Assembly: GCA_003449195.1 (NCBI GenBank)
Contig: DMID01000256.1
Coordinates: 1 to 19,685, forward strand
From: Lysobacteraceae bacterium
GTDB taxonomy: Bacteria > Pseudomonadota > Gammaproteobacteria > Xanthomonadales > Xanthomonadaceae
Reading direction: 5' to 3'
Length of the DNA stretch: 19,685 bases
Position numbers and translations under genes: made by a program. Position 1 is the stretch's first letter. Every line of letters starts with the position of its first letter. The notes beneath the pieces are model-generated. The model was not told the DNA's origin, ran no database searches, and saw nothing but the letters and a program-made list of their open reading frames with translations. This document shows positions 1-7,369 of this stretch, in pieces.

Positions 1-246
1 GCCTGGCGCATCGACCCGGCGCGTGGCGACGATTTCCGCGGTGCCGGCTACGGGGCGGCGGCCGTGGCGGGCTACCCGAGCCTGACCGTGCCGATGGGCT
101 CGCGCGATGGCCTGCCGCTGGGCCTGACCTTCATGGGGCGCGCGTGGAGCGAACCGCGCCTGCTTGAACTCGGCTACGCCTACGAACAACGCACGCTGGC
201 GCGCACGCCTCCCGCCTTCCTCAAGACACTGCCGCACCCGCACTGA
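1..246 (+). CDS. Amidase-signature family enzyme, C-terminal fragment (5' end outside window)
   Basis: The frame is open from base 1 and gives 81 residues before TGA. The motif VAGYPSLTVPMG, then GLPLGLTFMGRAW and LLELGYAYEQ, is the usual end of amidase-signature (AS) hydrolases such as GatA-like amidases and amide or carbamoyl hydrolases. These cleave amide bonds with a Ser-cisSer-Lys triad that lies upstream and is not visible here. The ATG at position 64 is internal, because homology continues upstream in the same frame. It converges on the DAHP synthase gene with 63 nt between the stops. The substrate cannot be told from this fragment; a free-standing amidase is more likely than GatA, but that is inference. 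Confidence 0.85.
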   Translation, partial: AWRIDPARGDDFRGAGYGAAAVAGYPSLTVPMGSRDGLPLGLTFMGRAWSEPRLLELGYAYEQRTLARTPPAFLKTLPHPH

Positions 247-249
247 TCT

Positions 250-265
250 GCGCCGCCACCGGCGC
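250..265. terminator. GC hairpin between convergent amidase and DAHP synthase genes
   Basis: A perfect 6-bp stem (GCGCCG / CGGCGC, loop CCAC) lies between the two convergent stop codons. There is no T-run on either side, so if it ends transcription it is not a classic intrinsic terminator. Low certainty. Confidence 0.3.
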
Positions 266-309
266 GCATCCAGCCCGCGGAGCCAAGCCGCGCACTCCCG
301 CCTGCGGCA

Positions 310-1695
310 TCACGCCTGGGCGGTCACCTGACGCTTGCGCACGATGGCCATCGCGATTTCCAGCGACTGCTCGTAATTCAGGCGCGGATCGACGGTGGAC
401 TGGTAACAACGCGCCAAGTCCTCGTCGGTGAGGTCGCGCGCACCGCCGGTGCATTCGGTGACATCCTCGCCGGTCAGCTCCAGATGCATGCCGCCCAGAC
501 GGGTGCCGGCGGCGGCGTGGATGTCGAACGCGGATTCCACCTCGCCGAGGATGTTGTCGAAACGGCGCGTCTTGTAGCCGTTGCGGGTGCTTTCGGTATT
601 GCCGTGCATCGCATCGCACACCCACAGTACCCGGCGCCCGTCGCGTTTCACCGCCTCGAGCAAGGGCGGCAATTTGTCGCCGATGATCTTCGCCCCCATG
701 CGGTGGATGAAGGTCAGCCGGCCCGGCTCGTCGTCCGGGTTGAGCACGTCGATCAGACGCAGCAGCTGGTCCGGGTCCACCGACGGGCCGACCTTCAACG
801 CGATCGGATTGCGCACGCCGCGCAGATATTCCACGTGCGCGCCATCGACCGCCGCGGTGCGCATGCCGATCCACGGGTAATGCGTGCCCAGGTTGAACCA
901 GCCCGGCTGGCGCGGCACCTGCCGGGTCAGCGCCGCTTCGTAATGCAGCAGCAAGGCCTCGTGCGAGGTGTAGAAATCGACCCGCCGCAGGTTGTGGATC
1001 TGCGCACCGGACAGGATTTCCATGAACTGCACCGAATCCTGCACCGCCGCGGCCATGCGCTGGTAGTCGGCCGCCCGCGGCGAATACCCCACCCACGACA
1101 GGTTCCAGTATTCGGGGTGCCGCAGGTCGGCAAAACCGCCATCGACCAATGCGCGCACGAAGTTCATCGTCAATGCCGAATGCGCATGCGCCTCGATCAT
1201 GCGGTGCGGGTCGGGCACTCGGGCTTCGGCCGTGAATTCGGGCCGGTTGACCACGTCGCCGCGATAACTCGGCAGCGTCACCCCATCGCGCGTCTCGCTG
1301 TCCGAAGAGCGTGGCTTGGCGTACTGCCCGGCAAACCGGCCGACACGGATCACCGGCACGCGCATGCCGTGCGTCAGCACCAGGCTCATCTGCAGCAAGA
1401 CCTTGAGCCGGTTGGAAATGCGCGAAGACTCGCATTCGTCGAAACGCTCGGCGCAGTCGCCGCCCTGCAGCAAGAAACGCTTGCCTTCCTGCGCCTCGGC
1501 CAATTGCTGCTTGAGCGCAAGGATTTCCCACGACGTCACCAGCGGCGGCAGGCGCCGCAACTCGGCCAACGTGGCCTCCAACCGGCCGGCATCCGGATAG
1601 ACGGGCATCTGCAGGGCGGTATGCGCATGCCAGCTGTCGGGCCTCCAGGCTTGGTCGGAAACGGAAACCGGCGACGGGAACGGCGAAGCGGACAT
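310..1695 (-). CDS. Class II 3-deoxy-7-phosphoheptulonate (DAHP) synthase
   Basis: Condenses phosphoenolpyruvate and erythrose 4-phosphate to DAHP, the entry step to chorismate and the aromatic amino acids; cytoplasmic and metal-dependent. The 461-residue product shows class II (plant, Mycobacterium and PhzC-like) blocks: LLQGGDCAE (75-83, with the metal-ligand type Cys81), GRFAGQYAKPRS (119-130), NPIALKVGPS (296-305), HRMGAKIIGDK (331-341), VCDAMHGNT (359-367) and HLELTGEDVTECTGG (404-418). It is unrelated in sequence to E. coli AroFGH. The frame stays open far upstream, but the ATG at 1695 is preceded by AGGAG 9 nt away and begins where family similarity begins. It is divergent from the TonB receptor. 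No fused chorismate mutase is seen. The function is secure; how it is feedback-controlled is not visible. Confidence 0.95.
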   Translation of the reverse strand: MSASPFPSPVSVSDQAWRPDSWHAHTALQMPVYPDAGRLEATLAELRRLPPLVTSWEILALKQQLAEAQEGKRFLLQGGDCAERFDECESSRISNRLKVLLQMSLVLTHGMRVPVIRVGRFAGQYAKPRSSDSETRDGVTLPSYRGDVVNRPEFTAEARVPDPHRMIEAHAHSALTMNFVRALVDGGFADLRHPEYWNLSWVGYSPRAADYQRMAAAVQDSVQFMEILSGAQIHNLRRVDFYTSHEALLLHYEAALTRQVPRQPGWFNLGTHYPWIGMRTAAVDGAHVEYLRGVRNPIALKVGPSVDPDQLLRLIDVLNPDDEPGRLTFIHRMGAKIIGDKLPPLLEAVKRDGRRVLWVCDAMHGNTESTRNGYKTRRFDNILGEVESAFDIHAAAGTRLGGMHLELTGEDVTECTGGARDLTDEDLARCYQSTVDPRLNYEQSLEIAMAIVRKRQVTAQA

Positions 1696-1736
1696 GGGGA
1701 ACGGACTCCTGTGAACCGGGCCATCATCGCAGAGCG

Positions 1737-1751
1737 TTTGCCGGCGGCAAA
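1737..1751. promoter_or_regulatory. Inverted repeat TTTGCC-ggc-GGCAAA in divergent promoter region
   Basis: Perfect 6-bp arms around a 3-base centre, 42 nt upstream of the DAHP synthase start and 135 nt upstream of the receptor start. It could be an operator or a small hairpin; no known regulator site is recognised. Confidence 0.3.
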
Positions 1752-1776
1752 ATGTTTCTTCCGACATGTTTCCGAC
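1752..1776. repeat. Tandem imperfect direct repeat ATGTTTC(TT)CCGAC in divergent promoter region
   Basis: ATGTTTCTTCCGAC (1752-1765) is followed at once by ATGTTTCCGAC (1766-1776). The shared TTCCGAC cores are spaced 11 bp apart, about one helical turn, as in sites for tandemly bound regulators. It lies between the divergent DAHP synthase and receptor genes. Confidence 0.4.
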
Positions 1777-1885
1777 CTGGTTGAACCGCAGGAAAAGCCG
1801 GTTGGGCGGGCATGACTTCCGGGCTAGGCGGGGATGAGACGATGAGAGGACGTTATTAAGTAACAATTCCTTCCCCCAAGACCGC

Positions 1886-4033
1886 ATGCCGATGAATACC
1901 TCCCGCCTCCTCCTTGCCACCGCCATCAGCCTGGCACTGGCCTCCGCCGTCGCCCCGGCCTTTGCCGACGATGCTCCCGCCGCCGCGTCTCCAACATCGT
2001 CCGGCGTCACCGATCTGGATGCGGTGCAGGTCACCGCCAAGCTCGAAGCCGCGCGCAATGCGCTGTCGCCGGACATCGGCAGCAGCCAGTTCACCTTGTC
2101 CGCCGAAGACATCCAGAAACTTCCTCTCGGCGGCTCCACGCCGATGAATCAGGTTCTGCTGCAAGCTCCCGGTGTGGTGCAGGACTCCTACGGCGGCGTC
2201 CACGTGCGCGGCGACCACGCCAACCTGCAGTACCGCATCAATGGCGTGATCCTGCCCGAATCGATCTCCGGTTTCGGCCAGATGCTGGACCCGCGCACGG
2301 TACAGAGCATGCGCCTGCTCGACGGCGCCCTGCCTGCACAATTCGGCGACCGCACCGCTGCCGTGGTCGACATCACCACCAAGAACGGCACCCAGCTCGG
2401 CGACGGCGGCAACGTCGGCATCACCAGCGGCTCGTTCGGCAAGATCAATCCGTTCGCTTCGACATGGGGCAGCCAAGGCCGTTGGAGCTGGTTCGCCACC
2501 GGCAATTACGACCAGGACAAGGTCGGCCTGGAAAACCCGACCGACAGCCGCACCCCGCTGCACGACAAGACCCATCAGGGCAAGGGCTTCTTCGACCTGA
2601 GCTACCTCGCCAGCGAAAACACCCGCATCAGCCTGATGGCCGGCTTTGCCGACAACCGCTTCCAGATTCCGGACAACCCGGGGCAGGAACCGGCCTTCGA
2701 CGATCTCGGCAGCACCTCTTACGACTCCTCCCGGCTCGACGAGAACCAGCAGGAGAACACCCGCTTCGCCACCCTCGTGCTGCAGGGCCTGATCGGCAAC
2801 ACCTCGTACCAGCTCTCGGCCGGCCAGCGCTACAGCAGCGTGGCCTTCGAACCCGACGTGACCGGCGACCTGATCTTCGACGGCGTGGCCTCCAACGTGA
2901 ACCGCAGCAACCGCGCCAACACCTTGCAGGCCGACTTCTCCACGCCGCTGGGCGACAGCCATACCCTGCGCTACGGCGTGTATGGCGATTACGAGCAAGT
3001 CTCGGCACGCAACGACTCCTGGGTGTTCCCGGCCGACGCCGACGGCAACCAGTCCGGCAATGTGCCCGAGTTGATTCCCGATGCCAGCCGCTTCCATGCC
3101 AGCACCGCTGCGGTATACGTGCAGGACGAGTGGAAGATTGGCGACGACTGGATCGTCAACTACGGCGCGCGCGGCGACCGGTTCAAGGCTTTCGGTCGCA
3201 GCGAGGGCCAGCTCAGCCCGCGTCTGGGCGTGGTCTGGCACGCCACCGACAGCACCACGTTCCACGCCGGCTATGCCCGCTATTTCACCCCGCCGGCCAC
3301 CGAGTTGATCTCCGGCTCCGACATCGCCTTGTACGACGGCACCACCAACCAGCAGGTCTCCGCCGGTGCGCTGGTCCCGCTGAGCGAACGCAGCGACTAC
3401 TACGACCTGGGCATCTCGCAGAACATCGGCAACCATCTCACTCTCGGCCTGGACGCCTACGACCGCCTGGTCGACCGCCTGCAGGATGAAGGCCAGTTCG
3501 GTGCCGCTTACGTCTATTCCACCTTCAACTACCGCCATGGCCACATCCACGGCCTGGAATTTTCGGCCGACTACGACAACGGCCCATTCAGCGCCTACTT
3601 CAACGCCGCCTACAGCCGCGCGATGGGCAAGCAGGTAATGACCGGCGCCTACAACTTCGATCCGGACGCGCTGGCCTACGTGGCCGACCACTGGATCCAC
3701 CTCGACCACGACCAGAAGTTCACGTCGTCCGGTGGCCTCAGCTACCGCTTCTCCGACGGCACGCGGCTCGGTGCCGATTACCTGTTCGGCAGCGGCCTGC
3801 GCACCGATACCGACACCGTGCCCAATGGCGGCGAGCTGCCCTCCTACTTGCAGCTGAACCTGAGCGCGGGGCACGACTTCGACATCGATGGCCACACCCT
3901 GCATGCACAACTGGCAGTGGTGAATGCGCTGGATCGTAGCTACCAGCTGCGCGACGGCGGCGGCATCGGCGTGTTCGCCCCGCAATGGGGCCCGCGTCGC
4001 GGGGCCTACCTCACCCTGCAGCAGGATTTCTGA
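1886..4033 (+). CDS. TonB-dependent outer-membrane receptor, substrate unknown
   Basis: Outer-membrane beta-barrel transporter of 715 residues. It has a signal peptide (about 1-27, hydrophobic LLLATAISLALASAVAPAFA, likely cut after Ala27) and a TonB-box-like stretch DLDAVQVTA (43-51). A plug domain covers about 65-170 (LSAEDIQKLP, APGVVQDSYGGVHVRGDHANLQYRI, DGALPAQFGDRTAAVVDITT), and the remainder is barrel. The barrel holds the familiar SPRLGVVWHATD and GYARYFTPP strands (about 443-471) and ends in a C-terminal Phe, as outer-membrane barrels do. ATG 1886 is the first in-frame start after a TGA at 1835; ATG 1892 is equally possible, and neither has a clear Shine-Dalgarno. It is monocistronic, with no TonB, ExbB or sigma/anti-sigma partner beside it. 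The ligand (siderophore, sugar or other) cannot be assigned from sequence. Confidence 0.92.
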   Translation: MPMNTSRLLLATAISLALASAVAPAFADDAPAAASPTSSGVTDLDAVQVTAKLEAARNALSPDIGSSQFTLSAEDIQKLPLGGSTPMNQVLLQAPGVVQDSYGGVHVRGDHANLQYRINGVILPESISGFGQMLDPRTVQSMRLLDGALPAQFGDRTAAVVDITTKNGTQLGDGGNVGITSGSFGKINPFASTWGSQGRWSWFATGNYDQDKVGLENPTDSRTPLHDKTHQGKGFFDLSYLASENTRISLMAGFADNRFQIPDNPGQEPAFDDLGSTSYDSSRLDENQQENTRFATLVLQGLIGNTSYQLSAGQRYSSVAFEPDVTGDLIFDGVASNVNRSNRANTLQADFSTPLGDSHTLRYGVYGDYEQVSARNDSWVFPADADGNQSGNVPELIPDASRFHASTAAVYVQDEWKIGDDWIVNYGARGDRFKAFGRSEGQLSPRLGVVWHATDSTTFHAGYARYFTPPATELISGSDIALYDGTTNQQVSAGALVPLSERSDYYDLGISQNIGNHLTLGLDAYDRLVDRLQDEGQFGAAYVYSTFNYRHGHIHGLEFSADYDNGPFSAYFNAAYSRAMGKQVMTGAYNFDPDALAYVADHWIHLDHDQKFTSSGGLSYRFSDGTRLGADYLFGSGLRTDTDTVPNGGELPSYLQLNLSAGHDFDIDGHTLHAQLAVVNALDRSYQLRDGGGIGVFAPQWGPRRGAYLTLQQDF

Positions 4034-4410
4034 TCGCGGCCGCAGACTGGCCACATGGCAGGTGCCAAGCACGCCTGCCGGGCCTGCAACACGAGACGAC
4101 GCGGGGCGATCCGACAGGGTCGCCCTGCCTGCATCCCGCGCATGGGAAAACCGACCAGGCACGACTCACTTCGCGCCTTCGCCCTCGCAGGCGGACAAGT
4201 CCGGGCTCACTATGCCTTGACGCGATGCCGCAGGTCACGGCGCAGGGCATCGAATTCCTCCGTTCCCCGAGCATGCAGCCGGCGACGAAGCCGGATGCCC
4301 ATGCTTTTCCGGCAGATCCAGCACCATGTCGACAGAGACATCTCCTCGCCCCGACTTCGATGCATTGCCAGCTTTGCGGCAGGCCCGGGCCAGCCGCAAA
4401 AGCGTTCGCG
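4034..4410. other. 377-nt intergenic stretch without a convincing gene
   Basis: It lies between the convergent ends of the receptor and dsbB. The open frames here are arginine- and cysteine-rich, low-complexity shadows without a family likeness. Two inverted repeats are visible: the strong hairpin at 4101-4128 and a weaker interrupted one at 4271-4304 (CCGGC / GCCGG core with GCA/TGC and GCAT/ATGC outer pairs) followed by TTTT on the plus strand, a possible back-up terminator. Confidence 0.6.
4101..4128 (+). terminator. 12-bp GC hairpin downstream of the TonB receptor
   Basis: The stem is GCGGGGCGATCC paired with GGGTCGCCCTGC, loop GACA, with two G-T wobbles. It starts 68 nt after the receptor stop. 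No U-run follows, so termination is a guess from position and strength. Confidence 0.35.
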
Positions 4411-4914
4411 TCAACGGCGTCGCGACAACCCGGCCAGCAGCGCCCACACCGCCAGCAAGACGAACCAGATCAGGCTCCATGCCGGCATCGCCATGCCGAG
4501 GAAAGTCCAGTCCACCTTGGCGCACTCGCCCGAGCCGGTGAACACCTTGCGGATCACGTCGGCAAACGGGAAAGCCTGCATCATGTAGGACAGGTCCGGA
4601 CCGCAAGCCGGCACCTGATCGGCAGGCAGGTGCTGCAGCCATACGTGGCGGCCGGCGATGCCGATGCCGGCCAATGCAGGCAACAGCGCCAGTACCGTCC
4701 AGAACGCACGCCAGCCGCGCCGCTTCGGACCGAACAAGCCCCCCAGCAGAAACGCCACGCCCAGCACGATGAAGGCCCCGCGCTGGAACGTGCACAGCGG
4801 GCACGGCAACAGGCCACCGTAGTACTGCGTGTAAAGCGCATAGGCCAGCAAGCCGGCGCACGCGACAAAGCCGGCCAGGAAGCGAGCACGTAAAGACCAG
4901 GACATCGGATTCAT
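4411..4914 (-). CDS. dsbB: Disulfide bond formation protein DsbB
   Basis: Inner-membrane quinone reductase that reoxidises periplasmic DsbA and passes electrons to ubiquinone or menaquinone. The chosen form has 167 residues (E. coli 176), with four hydrophobic helices at about 10-30, 46-62, 70-88 and 143-162. Both essential cysteine pairs are present: Cys38-Pro-Leu-Cys41 (GLLPCPLCTFQRG) in the first periplasmic loop, and Cys104 with Cys131 in the second (ACGPDLSYMMQAFPFADVIR, then GSGEC). Starts at 4944 and 4929 are also in frame. I chose ATG 4914 because a -10-like GATAAT lies at 4943-4948 and it gives a normal N-terminus; only a weak GAG precedes it. It sits just past the terminator of the ribosomal cluster, probably with its own promoter. 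The pairing with that cluster has no functional meaning that I can see. Confidence 0.93.
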   Translation of the reverse strand: MNPMSWSLRARFLAGFVACAGLLAYALYTQYYGGLLPCPLCTFQRGAFIVLGVAFLLGGLFGPKRRGWRAFWTVLALLPALAGIGIAGRHVWLQHLPADQVPACGPDLSYMMQAFPFADVIRKVFTGSGECAKVDWTFLGMAMPAWSLIWFVLLAVWALLAGLSRRR

Positions 4915-4942
4915 CGGGCGACTCGGCATTGGATCTGCCGGC

Positions 4943-4948
4943 ATTATC
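4943..4948 (-). promoter_or_regulatory. Candidate -10 element of dsbB (GATAAT)
   Basis: GATAAT matches TATAAT at 5 of 6 positions, 28 nt upstream of the chosen dsbB start. No good -35 is found 16-18 bp upstream, so this is a weak candidate. Confidence 0.35.
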
Positions 4949-4966
4949 GCCGCCAGCCCTGAAAGC

Positions 4967-4993
4967 AGAAACCCCGGCAGGGCCGGGGCTTCT
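4967..4993 (-). terminator. Intrinsic terminator at the end of the ribosomal cluster (after rplQ)
   Basis: Read on the minus strand: AGAA, then C opposite A (mismatch), a perfect 7-bp stem GCCCCGGC-type arm with loop CCT, then GCCGGGG-TTTCT and a T-rich tail (TTTCTGCTTTC). It starts 33 nt after the rplQ stop and ends before dsbB. Stem strength, position and the following pyrimidine tract fit a Rho-independent terminator. Confidence 0.7.
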
Positions 4994-5025
4994 GGAATGC
5001 AGCGTGTTGCGGAAAGTGCCTTGGC

Positions 5026-5412
5026 TTACTCGGCCACTTCCTCGGCAACGGCGGTCGGGCGGTCGACCAGCTCGACGTAGGCCATCGGCGCATTGTCGCC
5101 AGCGCGGAAACCGCACTTGAGGATGCGCAGGTAGCCACCCGGACGGGTCTGGTAACGCGGGCCCAGCGTGGTGAACAAGGTGCCGACGGCTTCCTTGTCG
5201 CGCAGACGGGCGAAGGCAAGACGGCGATTGGCAACGCTGTCGACCTTGGCCATGGTGATCAGCGGCTCGGCAACGCGGCGCAACTCCTTGGCCTTCGGCA
5301 GCGTGGTCTTGATCAGGCCGTGCTTGATCAGCGAGGAGGCCATGTTCTTGAACATCGACTCGCGATGTGCGCTGGTGCGGCTGAACTTGCGGCCGGATTT
5401 CTGGTGACGCAT
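5026..5412 (-). CDS. rplQ: 50S ribosomal protein L17
   Basis: Large-subunit protein near the peptide exit tunnel, 128 residues (E. coli 127). Signature MRHQKSGRKFSRTSAHRESM at the N-terminus, then LIKHGLIKTTLPKAKELR and the RPGGYLRILKCGFRAGDNAPMAYVEL region of the family. The open frame extends 24 codons further, but ATG 5412 has AGGA 9 nt upstream and the conserved N-terminus. It is the last gene of the alpha part and follows rpoA after an unusually long 254-nt structured spacer, with the terminator at 4967-4993 behind it. The acidic tail TAVAEEVAE is unremarkable. Confidence 0.99.
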   Translation of the reverse strand: MRHQKSGRKFSRTSAHRESMFKNMASSLIKHGLIKTTLPKAKELRRVAEPLITMAKVDSVANRRLAFARLRDKEAVGTLFTTLGPRYQTRPGGYLRILKCGFRAGDNAPMAYVELVDRPTAVAEEVAE

Positions 5413-5505
5413 GGTCGTGTTTCCTGGAAAGTGATGTGAAGGATGAAGCCCTGTATTTCGCTGTCGCCATCCTGGCGTTGCCACATGGACTGCGGTTGGT
5501 CCGAG

Positions 5506-5654
5506 CCGGCATCCCTTGCCGGTTTTCGCCGCAGGCTTTCGCGCCTGTCGGCTGGTGACCCGGGATCCGGGTCAAGCCGTCCTTGGACGGCGACAGGCGG
5601 GGGAGCCCCGCCTGCAAATCCCGCTGCACATCAGGACGGACCTGCGTGCAGCGG
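5506..5654 (-). repeat. Array of six hairpins in the rpoA-rplQ spacer
   Basis: In transcribed order: 5621-5654 (9-bp perfect CCGCTGCAC/GTGCAGCGG arms, with an inner 4-bp CAGG/CCTG stem); 5594-5614 (9-bp CAGGCGGGG/CCCCGCCTG, 3-nt loop); 5576-5591 (GCCGTCC/GGACGGC); 5556-5574 (8-bp TGACCCGG/CCGGGTCA, 3-nt loop); 5532-5547 (CAGGC/GCCTG); 5506-5522 (6-bp CCGGCA/TGCCGG). CGCCTGTCG (5542-5550) and CGACAGGCG (5591-5599) can also pair over a longer range, so alternative folds exist. No hairpin is followed by a U-run on the transcribed strand. Confidence 0.75.
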
Positions 5655-5666
5655 TCGAATCGACAC

Positions 5667-6665
5667 TCAGCCGAGCATGCCGTGCTGGGCGACGCCGGCC
5701 GGAGGCCAGTTCTCCAGCTTCATGCCGAGCGAAAGGCCGCGCTGGGCGAGCACTTCCTTGATCTCGGTGAGCGACTTCTTGCCCAGGTTCGGGGTCTTGA
5801 GCAGCTCGACCTCGGTCTTCTGGATCAGATCGCCGATGTAGTAGATGCTCTCGGCCTTGAGGCAGTTGGCCGAACGCACGGTCAGCTCCAGATCGTCGAT
5901 CGGGCGCAGCAGCACCGGATCCACGCCGCCGGTCTGCTGCTTCGGTGCGCCGCGGTCGCGGTGCGTGAAGTCGCCAAAGACCGACAACTGGTCGGTGAGG
6001 ATGTCGGCAGCGGTGCGCACGGCTTCCTCGGCATCGATCGTGCCGTTGGTCTCGATCTCGAGGACCAGCTTGTCCAGATTGGTGCGCTGCTCGACGCGCG
6101 CAGCTTCCACCGCGTAAGCAACGCGGCGCACCGGCGAGAACGAAGCGTCCAGCACCAGACGGCCGATCGCGCGAGCCTCTTCATCGGGACGGCGACGGGC
6201 GGCAGCCGGCTGATAGCCGAAACCGCGCTCGATCTTCAGGCGCATGTTCAGCGCCGTGTCCTTGGTGAGATGGCAGATCACGTGGTCGGGATTGAGGATC
6301 TCGACGTTGTGGTCGGTCTTGATGTCGGCCGCAGTGACGACACCCGGGCCCTGCTTGGCCAGCGACAGCGTGGCGCTGTCACCGGTATGCATGCGGATGG
6401 CGACGTCCTTGAGGTTCAGCAGGACTTCCAGGACATCCTCCTGCAGGCCTTCGACCGTGGTGTACTCGTGCAGCACGCCGTCGATCTCGACTTCGGTGAT
6501 CGCGAAGCCGGGAATGGACGAAAGCAGCACGCGGCGCAGGGCATTGCCCAGCGTATGGCCATACCCGCGTTCCAGCGGCTCGATCACGACCTTGGCCCGA
6601 TTCTCGGACAGGCGTTCGATCTGCGGGCCACGGGGACGCAGAACCTGATTGGCGATAACCGTCAT
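5667..6665 (-). CDS. rpoA: DNA-directed RNA polymerase alpha subunit
   Basis: 332 residues (E. coli 329); nucleates RNA polymerase assembly as a dimer and reads UP elements and activators. The alpha-NTD carries NRAKVVIEPLERGYGHTLGNALRRVLLSSIPG (about 22-54) and GFGYQPA; a linker follows; the alpha-CTD has DDLELTVRSANCLKAESIYYIGDL and TPNLGKKSLTEIKEVL, including the Arg of VRSANCL that contacts DNA in the family. It ends NWPPAGVAQHGMLG, as I recall for Xanthomonas. ATG 6665 is preceded by CAGGAGA at proper spacing; the upstream in-frame ATG at 6719 lacks family similarity. A 6-bp hairpin sits just before its ribosome-binding site. Confidence 0.99.
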   Translation of the reverse strand: MTVIANQVLRPRGPQIERLSENRAKVVIEPLERGYGHTLGNALRRVLLSSIPGFAITEVEIDGVLHEYTTVEGLQEDVLEVLLNLKDVAIRMHTGDSATLSLAKQGPGVVTAADIKTDHNVEILNPDHVICHLTKDTALNMRLKIERGFGYQPAAARRRPDEEARAIGRLVLDASFSPVRRVAYAVEAARVEQRTNLDKLVLEIETNGTIDAEEAVRTAADILTDQLSVFGDFTHRDRGAPKQQTGGVDPVLLRPIDDLELTVRSANCLKAESIYYIGDLIQKTEVELLKTPNLGKKSLTEIKEVLAQRGLSLGMKLENWPPAGVAQHGMLG

Positions 6666-6690
6666 GTTTGCGGATTCTCCTGAGAACTCC

Positions 6691-6706
6691 CCGGCCTGCC
6701 GGCCGG
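6691..6706 (-). other. Hairpin in the rpsD-rpoA gap
   Basis: Perfect 6-bp CCGGCC / GGCCGG stem with loop TGCC (plus-strand reading), about 10 nt upstream of the rpoA Shine-Dalgarno. It could tune rpoA translation or mRNA stability; the role is unknown. Confidence 0.45.
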
Positions 6707-6725
6707 AGAGCCCTGCCAAAGTGGA

Positions 6726-7355
6726 TTACTTCGAGTACAACTCGACGATCAGCGCTTCGTTGATGTCCGAAGGCAGGTCGGCCCGATCCGGGACGGCCTT
6801 GAAGATGCCGGCGAACTTCTTGGCATCGACCTCGATCCACGACGGGCTGAGGTCGTGCTGTTCGGCCAGCGTCAGCGACTCCTGGACGCGCAGCTGCTTC
6901 TGGGCCTTCTCGGACAGCGTGATCGCGTCGCCGGCCTTTACCTGATAGGACGGCAGGTTGACGGACTTGCCGTTCACCAGCACGCCGCGGTGCGAAACCA
7001 GCTGGCGAGCCGACGGACGGGTCACGGCAAAGCCCATGCGGTAGATGACGTTGTCCAGACGGGTTTCCAGCAACTGCAGCAGGTTCTCGCCGGTGTTGCC
7101 CTTCTTGGTCGAGGCCTTCTTGTAGTAGTTGCGGAACTGGCGCTCCAGCAGACCGTAGATGCGCTTGACCTTCTGCTTCTCGCGCAGCTGGGTGGCGTAG
7201 TCGGAGAGCTTGCCCTTGCGCGCGGTGGCGCCATGCTGGCCGGGCTTCTGCTCCAGCTTGCACTTGGAGTCCAGCGCACGGGCTGGGCTCTTCAGGGACA
7301 GGTCGGCGCCTTCACGGCGCGCGAGCTTGCAGGTAGGACCGATATAACGAGCCAT
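6726..7355 (-). CDS. rpsD: 30S ribosomal protein S4
   Basis: Primary 16S rRNA-binding assembly protein of 209 residues (E. coli 206). N-terminal MARYIGPTCKLARREGADL, then KPGQHG, LREKQKVKRIYGLLERQFRNYY, and an S4 RNA-binding domain at about 99-150 (RLDNVIYRMGFAVTRPSARQLVSHRG, VNGKSVNLPSYQV), ending DINEALIVELYSK. Only two Cys (9 and 32) remain where zinc-type S4 proteins have four, so this is the zinc-free form. In E. coli S4 represses the alpha operon by binding the leader before rpsM; the long leader at 8132-8209 makes similar control plausible here. 14 nt after rpsK. Confidence 0.99.
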   Translation of the reverse strand: MARYIGPTCKLARREGADLSLKSPARALDSKCKLEQKPGQHGATARKGKLSDYATQLREKQKVKRIYGLLERQFRNYYKKASTKKGNTGENLLQLLETRLDNVIYRMGFAVTRPSARQLVSHRGVLVNGKSVNLPSYQVKAGDAITLSEKAQKQLRVQESLTLAEQHDLSPSWIEVDAKKFAGIFKAVPDRADLPSDINEALIVELYSK

Positions 7356-7369
7356 TTCTCATCGCCCCC

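Noticed and set aside
484..1815. 443-codon open frame on the plus strand
   Set aside because: Antisense to the DAHP synthase, His/Arg/Gln-rich, no recognisable domain.
1696..2139. 148-codon N-terminal extension of DAHP synthase
   Set aside because: It lies antisense to the start of the receptor, has no similarity, and a good Shine-Dalgarno marks ATG 1695.
1856..4162. 768-codon open frame on the minus strand
   Set aside because: It is exactly antisense to the TonB receptor, is made of Val/Ala/Gly-rich low-complexity sequence and has no family likeness. Such shadows arise from GC-rich third positions.
4034..4410. Small plus-strand frames after the receptor gene
   Set aside because: Arg/Cys-rich, no ribosome-binding site, no similarity to any family I know.
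4235..5629. 464-codon minus-strand open frame across rplQ and dsbB
   Set aside because: Runs in a different frame through two recognised genes and their terminator; no family similarity.
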